DNA from: Oncomelania hupensis
Taxonomy: Eukaryota > Mollusca > Gastropoda > Littorinimorpha > Pomatiopsidae
NCBI GenBank assembly: GCA_036898135.1
Contig: CM072525.1
Span: 23,649,992 to 23,713,991, forward strand
Reading direction: 5' to 3'
Length of the DNA stretch: 64,000 bases
A program made the translations under genes and the position numbers. The notes under the pieces are model-generated. The model ran no database searches and was not told where the DNA came from. It was given only the letters and a program-made list of their open reading frames with translations. Each line of letters opens with the position of its first letter. The first letter of the stretch is position 1. This document shows, piece after piece, positions 37,501-49,300 of the stretch.

Positions 37501-40500
37501 GGGGCCCGTTGTCGCTGATCAAAGTTTCGGGGATGCCGTGTCTGCTAAAATGTGCCGACAGTTTTCTGATGACTGCGGCTGACGTGGTGCTGGTCATCTC
37601 GTCCACCTCAAAGTAGCGGCTGTAAAAGTCTACGGTGACCAGGTACTCCTTGCCGTCCCATGTGAATAGGTCTGTAGCCAGTTTCTGCCAGGGTCTTGTG
37701 GGGATGTCGTGAGGCTGCATCGGCTCTTTACAGTTGTCCTTTTGTCTCTCGTTGCAGACCGTGCAGTTGGTGACGGTTTCTTTTATATCGGTCGCCATTC
37801 TTGGCCAGAAGAGGACTTGCCGCGCTCGTTGTAGGCTTTTTTCTACCCCGAAGTGGCTGGAGTGAATCTTGGTCAGCATTTGGGGACGCAGGGCGGTAGG
37901 AATGAAGATTCTTTCGCCTTTGAGGATCATGCCATCGATGACGGACAGCTCGTCTCTAAAGTTCCATACGTCTAAGGCATGCTTGTGGCATTGTTGACGC
38001 GTTTCTGGCCAGCCGTTGTGGATGTAAGACTTCACGATGACGAGGTTCTGGTCTTCTTCCGTGGCTTTCTTGATCAGGGCCATCTTTTCGTCGCTGACCG
38101 GGAGGTTTTTCACGATGTAGTGAATCTGTGCGTCGAGGTCTTCCGTGACATCTCCGGGTTCTGCTGGCAATGACTTTCTTGAGAGCGTGTCGGCGACTGG
38201 GATCTGCTTCCCTGGTACGTGGATGACCTTGATGCTGTACTTCTGCAACCTCAACAGCATTCTTTGAAGACGGGGTGGCGCTGACGCAAGCGGTTTCTTC
38301 ATGATTGTCTCTAGCGGCTTATGGTCGGATTGTACGAGGACTTGTTCTTGCCCGTAGATATACTGGTGGAATCGCTCGCAGCCGAATACGATCGCGTACA
38401 ACTCCTTCTCTATTTGGGCGTAATTTACTTCGGTCTTGTTAAGGGACTTGTAGGCATAGGCGATGGGCTTGTTGTCTTGGAAAATTGCCGCTCCCAGACC
38501 GTACTTGCTGGCGTCGACTTGCAGGACGGTCTTCTTGGTTGGGTGGTACAACGCTAGTACTGGCTGGCTTGCCAAAATGGACTTGATGTTGTCCCAGGCT
38601 GCTTGCTGTTTATAGTCCCATGCGAAGTCGCTGTCTTCTTTCAATAGGTCTCTGAGCGGTTTCGTTGTATCGGCGAGGTGCGGTGCGAATTTGGCCAAGT
38701 AGGTCACCATACCCAGCATGGTCTCCAGTTCCTTCTTGTCTGCTGGCGGTTTCACATTGATTATAGCCTTCACCTTCGCTGGATTCGGCCTGATGCCTTC
38801 TGATGAGATGATGTGGCCGAAATATTCGATTTCTTGCACGCCGATAGTCAGTTTATCGGGATTGAGTTTCATACGCTTCTCTGTAGCTCTGTCTAGCGCG
38901 GCCTTGAGGTTCTTGTTGTGTTCTTCTTTGGTTCGGCCGGCAATAAGAATGTCGTCGATCAGCCCGACGAGTCCCGGGATTCCCTCGAACGTCTCATCGA
39001 CCTTGCGCTGAAACTCGTCTTGGGAGCTGACCAAGCCGAATGGTACGCGCAAAAAAACGGTATCTGCCGAAAGGAGAGTTGAAGGTGGTGAGATATGATG
39101 ACTCAACCGAGAGGGACATTTGCCAGTAGCCCGCTTTAGCGTCCAACTTGCTGAAGTATTTGGCGCCGGTAATTTTTGCGAGAGCGTCTTCAAGCGTTGG
39201 CATGGAGTCCGAGGACAGGCTGAGAGTGACCGGCTGTCTTGGCGACGTAGAATGTGCCCTGGTAGTTCTGAGCCTTGTATGAACACTTGAGCTGCATGAT
39301 CCCCTTGACGTCAATACGCTGACCCGCATAACCGTAGAGATTAATCTTTCCCTGCTTGAGTGGTGGTTGCACCGACATGCACCTGTAGATCTGATACGGG
39401 ATGACGTTTGCCTGTGCCCCGGTGTCGACTTTGAATCTTAGTACGTCGCCGGTGTCCAGGGTTATGTTGGCGTATGCAGTGTCTGGGTGGTCTTTTCCGT
39501 CGGCGATGACGTCAATGTTTAGGACAGAGCCGTCGTCTTCTTCGTCGTGTTTTTTTATGTCGTGGACAGTCTTCGTAGATCTTTTTGAGCGGCATACTTT
39601 GGCCTAGTGGTTGGGCTTATTACAGTTACTACAGCGTTTGCCGTAGGCTGGGCAGGCTCTCCGTCCGTGTCTCTTGCCGCAGTTGTTGCAGTCGTATGCG
39701 TCGCTGTTCTGACTTCTTTCTTCTTGTAGTCTTATTTCTTGGCGTTGTTGTTGTTGCTGTCGTGGTAATGTATATCTTTCTCTTGGGCTGTTGTCATAAC
39801 GTCGTTTCTTTATGACTTCTACAGTCCCTTCTGCCTGCATTGTAGCCAGCTGCTGTTTCGTTGCTTCGTGAGTGACGACGATTTCAATGGCTTTCTCCAT
39901 GGTCAGCTGATCTCCGACTTGAAGCAGCTTTTCTCGACATTCCTGTGAGGCTATACCGCATACTATTCGGTCTCGAACCATTTCGTCGGCGTCTTTATAA
40001 GAGCACTCTTTGACGAGTGTGCGGATGTCTGTGATGAAAGCCTCAAAAGATTCACCGATCTGTTGTTTTCTGTTCAGGAAGAGATATCGGGCGAAAAGCG
40101 TGTTTTTCTTGGGAGTGGTGTGTTGTTCAAAGTTCTTATAAAGTACTTGCAGTTTCTTGTTCTCTTCGTCCGATAAACTCCAGGCATTGTATATTTCTCT
40201 TCCCCTTTCTCCCGCCCATATGAGGAGGTATGCGCACTTCTCGGGTTCCGCCGATGTGTGTAGGGGTCCAGCAAACATAAGTTCTGCATGCTGCTTGAAT
40301 TTTCGCCATTCGTCTTGCAGGTTTCTGGAGTCCCAATTTATGGTTGGATTCTGCATGGATGAAGTCATTCTTGCTGTATAGAGCTCATATCCTACTTCTG
40401 ACACCATGTAAAGAAGACGAGAACTGCATATAATGAAATAGAGAATACGGGGAAAACTGTCTTACAATTCTCTCTATTTATTCTCATGAATGAATCTCAT

Positions 40501-41276
40501 AGCTCAGGCATCCTTGCTTAAATACCAATAAACCTCTCATCATACGTTCACACAATTCAAACTCAACGTGATTACAAATCACTTTACAAACTACTAAATT
40601 ATCTTCAATAATCAATATCGACTAGTGTTCATAATATTACAGACAGAGATTAGTGTGTGTAAATGATCTAATTAGAAGACTTGATGTCATTAGGAAAAAA
40701 AAACGCTATACAAATTAATAAATATTATTATTATTATTATTATTATTATTTATGGTTAAGGAGGGAATAAAGGAGATAAAACTCAGCACATTTAAAGACA
40801 ACATCAACACATGTATTTCGCTAAAAAGCATGATCACAAGTTAAAAGTCAACTGGAGTAGACAATCCAACATCACAGTTAGGGCAAAAAAAATAATGTTG
40901 TTTACTGTAACAAACGGGAAAAAAAAGGGTCAATAGATTGTGTTTGGGGGGGGGGGGGGGGGGGGGGGGCTTTTTCTATTTATTTTCCAGACGGTCAAAA
41001 GGAAATGTTTAGGGTCAGGCCAAAAACTTGGGTAGGTCGGGACACTGTAAACATTCTTTGGAGGGGATGGGGGGGTGGGCTTATCAAACATCAATTGCCT
41101 AATTAATGTAGATGCCTGCTTTGAAGTGATATACATTCAATGAAGCGGGACGAGGTGGGCAGAAAGAGGGGAGGTGGGTGGAGAGGGAGGAGGCGGGTGA
41201 GTGAGGAAGGAGGGGGGAACTCCACGGCTACATAAATACCCTTAGGGAGAGAGAGAGAGGGAGAGAGAGAGAGAGG

Positions 41277-41310
<34 letters not shown>

Positions 41311-44300
41311 AACAAAGACAGAGAGACAGACAGAGATAGATTGAAACTGATGGGATCCGCTCACCAATGAAGACGCAGAGCGTGGAGAAAGGCGGACAGC
41401 CCCTCCATGAGCACAAGCACGGCGATGGTGAGTGTGGACCAGCACATGAACATTAAGAACACAAAGAAGAAGCCTCCAGGCCCATAGAAGAACTTGAAGC
41501 CGTGACGGAGCACCATATCCCACAGCACTTCTGACAGCTCTGCAAGCAATTCAAATAATAACATAATATAATACAACGTTTTACTTTGAGGAAACCTTTT
41601 AAAAAAAAAGGTGAACATTTAGAAAATATACAACTTGTTTTGGTTTTTAATTTTGCTTATCTTCTGCTTGCTCTCCAATAAATCACAACGCAATCTTTAT
41701 TGAAATATTCAATACTTGATGGAAAAAAATTATACAGAAAGCAAATTTATTCGACATGTGGTTACTGATTAAGGAGGAGGAGAACCGAAAGGGATTGTGT
41801 TATAGCTCCAGGCAAAGCCAATTAAGATTTCCCATTGATTGTAAGAAATGGTAAGGGATTTCTTTTTTATCAGGGCCAGTTTTTGAGAGATACAGCCCAT
41901 CTGCTTTTCATAGCACCCGCATAATAATCACCCCAATCCTCACAATCACAGCTGGGAGCATTGGGGGGATTATTAAGCTATGTTTTACTTCTCAGCTTGT
42001 TTGGAGGTCTGGGACCCTCCAATCCAAGTACTTACCAGGCAAGTCTCCACTGAAGTTCTTCTCAAAACAAGAATATCCAGAATCCAGAAGCACACAAATG
42101 GAACTATGTTGTCGAATACAACAACCGTGATGACGAGGTTGACGATGATGATAAGGATGCCGACGATGATGATGAGGATGATCATAATGATGACGATGTA
42201 CAGTGAAATGTGTGCATGAATGAAGCTCAAACAGCACAGCTGAGGTTTTGAGACAGTGTAAAAAAATACAGCTCTGAATACAACAATGACAATGACGACG
42301 ACGACGATGATGATGATGATGATGATGATGACCATGATAATGATGATCTACATAGTTAAGACTTACGAGCATGGGCCAAGCTGAGCGCCCATAAACGGAG
42401 GTAGGAGGCGGTGTGAGAGATACATCCTAGGCAGAACTCTATGGTGTGGATCGCTTGGTGCACAAACACCTCACCAAAGTCGAACACCTGCAAATCAACA
42501 AACAACCGCTTCAGTCTAAACAACCAATCAACTGATGCCACAACAATATGAAAACGATTATCAAATAATTTTAAAAACTTTAATTAAGGCAAACGATTTG
42601 ACTTTTTTTGTTGTTTATTTTCTAAAATAATTATGGCAAAAGAGAGAAATCAAAACGACACAACTGAACCACCAACCAATGTAAACTATTGCTGTGCAAC
42701 AATTTTTCATGACAAATGCAAACAACAGTGTTACAGATGTCAAATTGAGTCGTCTCTAATCACTATGCTTTGCCAGATGGGTTGGAAGTGCAAATTCTTG
42801 CATCGTCATCAGTATTATTATTTTTATTATTATCATTCTATTACATATAAAATTGGGTCTCTGCAATATAAAGTCATTGGCGTCTGTATTTCATCAGAAA
42901 TCTGCAGCTAAGTAAAAAATTTTCAAGTGAAACAAAGCGTCACTGAAACACGGTTTTTCACACAAAAACAAATCACATAATACAATGGTTTGCCTGACCA
43001 GCAGCTTTTGGGGTAGACACAAAATTCTGTCACATATTTGTTGCCAACAGTTTTCACAACCAGCGGTGCTATTCCTAATTATTTATACATAAAAATTTAC
43101 TTGACTGCGAGGCTACAGTTAAAGTGACTTTGAATGCTGTCATCTGAAATACAGTTATTGCACTTCCACCCTCTCAACAAACTATAGAAAAAGAAAAGAA
43201 CCAAATACAGCATTTCTCTGTAAGTGACAATACAATTTTATGTGTTCCTTGTATTGGTTTTAAAACGTTTGTCTTATTTGCCGCAGTTTTAATGTGCGGT
43301 AGGAATTCTCCATTTTGGGTAATATCTGTGACTTTACTATGGGCGCATTTCTACATGAAATTGGGATCAGTAGACTTCAGGTCATGAAACTTTGGATACT
43401 GTGATTAATTTTTTTTAAATGATTGTTCAATTAAACGTTCTTAAATAGTACTTTTCAGCTCAAGGCTCTGGCCAATGATACAATATCTATCTCGAGCTGG
43501 CTGAGGGCAAAACATTTTGCCTGAAATGCTACACCCCCACCTACCCTCAAACCCCACTCACCCTTAAAGTGGATCTTTCGAATATATTTGAAGCAAAATT
43601 TAACCGTAGTGGCGTTTGTGGTGTACCCGTCAGTGAAGGTGTTTTAACGGTCATGACGGCTCACAATCGTCTCTATAACGCCATTAGTGAGACCCAAATG
43701 TAAGCACCTAGGGTGAAGCGCTAAACTGGGAAGTCAAACAACAAAATGGGTTTCTCGTTTGAGATGTAGAGAACAGAATCAAGAGGGGTCAAATGTGGGT
43801 GTGGAATTTCATCCAGTCACAAGATTTGGCATTAACATGCACTGACAGCTATTACACATGGATTAATTTCTATCAACACTACCAGATTTTCAAGATTTCT
43901 TATGTAGAAGTGGAAATTCCGTAGTTTTTTTTTTTTCAATCGCGCCCTGCAATCTCCGGAAGCGTGGAACTTTGCTTGAGGGCTACGCTGGCCTGAGTTG
44001 TAACTAAAGAAAAGGGGAACTACAGTTAGGATATGTACTTGAACCCACAGAAGGTCTTTGTGATGGGATAGAACTCCCATTTAAACAGAAATCTAGAAAA
44101 ACCCAACACCACCTTACTCACTTCCTCCTCCTCCTCCTCCTGTGTGGTGGAATGGATGTCGTTGTGGACTACCTCCTGGTCGTGGTCCCCATCGTGGTTC
44201 AGCAAGTCTCCGCTCTGTACGGACAGCGGCTGATGTTTGAACTGCAGCCACCACAGTACACCATACACCGTACACGGGTCACAAAACAAAACAAAAATGA

Positions 44301-46262
44301 AAATAAAACCGCTAATATTCAAGCTACAAGACTCAACCCAAAACAAAACAAAACAAAACAAAAGCGTTACTGTGGTGAATGGATTATTAAAATAAATAAA
44401 AATTTAAAGCAATAAATAAATAAAAAATTAAATTAAATTTTAAAAATAACTCAAGAAATGACATGACAGGCTGAAAATCTCAAAACAAGGCACAATGTAA
44501 GCCCAAAAGAAATAATTATAATAAGCATCAAACATAAAATTGCTTTACCAGCTATACAGTTGTATATAAAGCAAAAACTCAAAATAAAGGATTATAGTGT
44601 AATACAGTATAATTTTGTTAGTGAGGTCTGCTCCTTATTCCACATCAGCAGACTATGATGAGGCGCCTACTGCAGAACTGATTTAAGTTTTTGGTTATGC
44701 GGTCTCTTCAGCAGTTGCACGGTCAGTCTCCCTCTCTGTCTCTTCTGGTAAAAGAGAGAACGAAGGGGGAGGCTCTGACTGGCTCATGCGTGGTAAAAGG
44801 TAAGCCTCATCATTTATTTCTTTCATCGTTCTTGTATAGCGCTTTTTCCAGTTCAAGGGCTGCTCAAGGTGCTAATCCACCCAGGCCTCTAAACTCGATC
44901 ATCATCTGCTAAGACCGAAAAGGGAGTAGGCTTCAAAGTACTGGCTACTCCAATATGCAAAAGGGCCTGCAGTTACCCGGGAATAACTCAGCACAAAGGC
45001 AACACTGCAGTGTCTGTTGTACAAACTTCGTTCAAAACTCAAGAAAACTCAATACAAGCTATACACAAAACTATCATTAAAGTAACACAACAACAACATA
45101 AGCACAAAACTATACAGCTCAATGCTCAAAACTCAACATCACTTTACGGCAGAGAATAAAAAAAATTAATTAAAAAAAAGTAAAAAATAATTAAAAAATA
45201 CAAACTTAATCTAATTCAAAAGTAAAATAATTAAATTACATTGAAAAAATGTGTCTCTTGTTCTACAATCTAACAAAATGACAACACTGGCAATTTTGCT
45301 TGTGGCTCACAACGAAAAAAGAACAAACAAGGAAAATTAACCCAGTGGTACTCCACTGTCAGTAACTGTTATATCAGAACTGAAGACACCACAATTCAAA
45401 CAATAATACAAGGACAGACATATTTAAAAAAAAAAAATAAAATAAAATAAAACTGAAAAAAGAAAGAAAGAAAAAGAAAAAAAAAGAAAGAATCTGACAG
45501 AAAAACAAATCTGATATGCATCATATTAATAGTTTCAATGTAATACACATTCATTCTTATAAACACTCTAATACCAATAATATTTTATCAAAACAATCTT
45601 TATAATCCCCCTTAATTCACCCAAATAATTTTTTTTTTAAAATCCCGATTCATTCTCTGTATAACAAAAACAGCTGTACAACAACAATACAAAACAAAAC
45701 AGCAACCAAACGGAAACACCAACATTTCTCACAACACCAATATTTCTCACAACACCAACATTTCTCACACAATAGTCTTCAGCCTATAAAAACATCCTCC
45801 ATACAAAAGAAAGAAGAAGAACAAGAAGGCAATAAAATAATCTGAAACGGTTGAAGGGGAAAAAAAAGATAAATTGACCCCAGACACCCCGAGTAAAATC
45901 AACATACTATAATAACTCTGGACAGCATGCAAAAGGAGAATAACTTTTCATCAAATGAAACAGGGTGAGTAAAATAACGACAAAATGCCCAAGATACCGT
46001 CAATTCAAAAACGAAACATTCAAGATTTGTCCCTTGCTGATCACAAATTGAAACAAACTAACGATTCAACAAATAAAAATTCCAGATTTGATTAAACTTA
46101 TGACAGATAATGTGCAGAATCAGAAATAATTGGCCAAGAAATTAAATTCGATAAAAACATTATCTTGCTCATAACTGGTGAGACAAACATATGACAGATA
46201 ATATACAGAATCAGAAATACTTGCCTAAGAAATCAGATTTGATACTCCCCCCCCCACCTCCT

Positions 46263-46305
<43 letters not shown>

Positions 46306-49300
46306 AAAAAAAGCACAATAGTCCAAGACATACACTATTGTCAATTCAAAATCAGAAACCAGCAAAACTGTGAAGCGATGCAATTTAAATACTTATTAAT
46401 TTAGACATTATTACAACTGTTTTATATAGTATTTGCTATGCAACATTATTCCGGAGCACCGCTTGAATGATAATTTCCTACAAAAATCCTCAACTTAAAC
46501 ACACAAAAACCAAAGATATAACTATATGAGAAGATATACTCTAAATGTGGTTTTGAAAAAGATAAGTCCAGCGCTAAAAGGAAGCAAGATGATACATCTA
46601 CTTGAAAAGATTACCAACAATGACAAATGGTGAAGCAAAACAACAATAACACATCATAACCTATACGTGTGGGGGGAGGGGGGTGTGAAATTTGTTTTGA
46701 CCACAAGAAGCATGTTGTCTTTGTTGGAAGAAAAAGGAGATTGGAATGAAAGGAACTCTTCTGGAGCCTGAAGTCAACAACTACTACAATCTAGATATTC
46801 TGTCATCAATTCATGCAAGTTGTGATTGAGGGGGGATGCAGTGAAGGGGTTGGGGAGGAAAGGTGGTAAAGGGTGTGAGTGTGGTAAGACTATGATTTCA
46901 CATTAAACTACCCCACACCAGGTACGCTTTACAGCATTTGTTTCACCATAAGCAAATACGCATTATGCTTTGAGGTAGGAAGTTTTAGTCTGATGAGCTC
47001 AATACAATGTTTGATAGTGGTATGATAAAATAACCTAAATCTTGTACAGATTTTCGTGTACAAAACAACATCCCAGTTAAGTGCCCAGACTTTGAAGTAG
47101 GGGAGAGGTGAGCGGAGGGTGTTGGTAGAAGACAGATAACTAGTGAAGGTCAACATCACCCTTAGATCTACATGTAAGATGGTGATGATGATGGTGATGA
47201 TGATGATGATGATGATGTTCACAAGGATAATGATGCTGTCGATGATTACAGTAATGAAGACTATGAATATACTGACTTGTTGGGTACAGAACTTCAAACG
47301 CAAAAGGTATGCTTGATTCACACACATATCTCAGTTGCAGCCTGGTACCTCTTTCATGACCAAAATAATCAACAGACTCTCAATGCAGGATAATATGTTG
47401 TACTTGATGCTGATGAGGTACTCGGGTACATGATGAGGACGACACAATGGACCATGAATCACATACCAGATGCTAATGTCAGTGAAAGCCCTCAAAGTGG
47501 AAAGAAAGACACAACAAGACTGAAAGAAATGAGATTAGGCAAAATTCTCTGTCCCTACAGCCCCAGCAATCTCGATAAGGGTAAAGTGTCACCTCCTCCA
47601 CATCTGCCTCTCCATTCTTCGCCCCTCTAATAAACCTGCGATTATTCTCAAAGAAATTGGAGTTCTTGCGCATCCTGCGTTGCACTGCCAAATGCTGATA
47701 ACAAAAACAAAACCGGAGTCACAATGCCAAATTCATATCTCTTCTTCAAGCATCTGGACAATATATATATTAATTAATATATATTATATATATATATATA
47801 TCTCTTTTTTTTTTTCTTTTTTCTTTTTAAAACGTGACATGGGAATCTCTTCTTTTGAAGCATCTGGAGAAATTAAAAAAAAACAGGATATGGTAATGGA
47901 GGAGGGTCAAATAAAAAGAAAACGTGCGAAGTCATGATGTCCACATCAACCACAGGGGGTGTTTCAGTTTTTTATTTAAGTGCTAATGATGGGTATGACG
48001 TTATGCAAGATATTATATCACATCACAAGTTAGCAGCTAGAATTCTGTACCATTGACATGTTAAAGTGTATGTGTAATTAATTGAACATAATGTTCATTT
48101 CTTTGCTTGCTGTTTTTTCGGAAGAAAAACAATATGAACAGACATTTCATCTGTGAGTGATTAACAAACTAGAAGGGCAAAGCCCATATGACTCACATAC
48201 TCCGTATAGAACTTGCAATATTTAACATGAAAATGACAGCCCAGAAATGAAAAAAACAAAACAAAAAAACTGTGGCATTAAAATGCAAAGTAATATTGAC
48301 TTAAGAGTTTTCTATGCTCATGATCTTGAGATGACTGTACACTGACCTCCGGTTCCAAATACACCCATGTAAAATCAAATAAACTACGGCAAAAGTTGTA
48401 TTATGCCATAAAAACATAGACCTTGGGATGACCTTGATCTTTCCATGACCTTGATCTTCACATGACCTCTCATGATCCTGTATGATGAAATAACTGAATT
48501 TTGTTGCATACTATGGGTTAAATTATAAGCCAGACCACTGCATGGTGACCTATTTTTTTTTACTGCAACTGAAGATCGGCTGCAGTCGAGGGCAAAGCAG
48601 GTTATTTTTAGGAATCAGGCAGCGTGCTAACATACCTTAAATTAAGTGCATCCTGTATGGTGTGTTTTGTACGTTTCTGAAAGGCCTAAAACGACCTCTT
48701 TAAGATCAACGAAAAAAACGAACATATATGAAAGATCAATCTATCATCTCTAAATACAAAAAGTTTGAACTTTATATCTCTCATAGTTTAGGGTCAAAAT
48801 CACTTCAAAGTACCTATACTCATTGACTTTGGACATCTCCAATGACCTTGACCTTGGAGTGAGGTTGACCAAATTTGCATAGGATGTGTCTCAGTGATAT
48901 TTATCATGTATCAAAGAATCATACATTCAATATTAATAACCTAAAAAAAACGAAGACATTTTGTTAAAAATAGTCATTTTTTGACCAACATTTGTTGACT
49001 CAGTGACCTTGACATTGAAGTGAATTCATTAATTCGCTGATCATTTATGAGGTCCTATGGATATACACCATTTTACCAAGTTTGGTTATGATAGTTGAAA
49101 TAGGTTCTAAGATATGAATCCAATTGCAAGTTTTGCACATCCAGACGGCGGACAGCAGAAAGATGGGCAGACAGACACATTTTTGTTTAAATGTTATTTT
49201 TGGACTATTTAGGATTCATCTCGCAGAGATTTGCACAAATCTGGAAAGTTTTTCTTTGGGGTGAGTACATTGACTCACATGCAAATAAACAAACAGGAGA

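Larger units (their letters stand above)
36123..40641 (-). mobile_element. Ty3/Gypsy LTR retrotransposon, young but disabled
   Basis: 235-bp LTRs (TG..CA on the - strand) at 40,407-40,641 (5') and 36,123-36,357 (3'), nearly identical; I noted one difference (gagaata vs gagaaga). A primer-binding site starting TGGTGTCAGAAGTAGGAT follows the 5' LTR directly, and a purine tract aacaagggaga precedes the 3' LTR. Flanks GACAA (36,118-36,122) and GACAG (40,642-40,646) look like a 5-bp target duplication with one change. Order gag-pro-RT-RNase H-integrase is Gypsy type; Cys/His spacing in gag resembles the Mag/SURL lineage. It sits in the same orientation as its host gene. Confidence 0.95.
34568..41364 (-). 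other. Last intron of V-ATPase a, 6.8 kb
   Basis: Holds a THAP-like remnant (34,757-34,990), a tRNA-derived SINE (35,002-35,215), a reverse SINE (35,505-35,690), a minisatellite (35,730-36,117), the Gypsy element (36,123-40,641), an ATT microsatellite (about 40,725-40,750), poly-G (about 40,947-40,970) and GA/GACA runs (41,247-41,335). Confidence 0.8.

Noticed and set aside
41103..41315. Candidate last V-ATPase exon reading [12 protein letters not shown]
   Set aside because: Only the first three residues fit. The true exon with [18 protein letters not shown] is at 34,474-34,567.
41985..42372. --strand frames rich in Ile/Val/His
   Set aside because: Translation of GAT/GAC trinucleotide repeats in an intron.
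46247..46312. Poly-C/poly-A tract as a regulatory element
   Set aside because: Similar C-then-A/T homopolymers occur at 3,621, 7,470 and 23,800; probably simple repeat or assembly-sensitive sequence.
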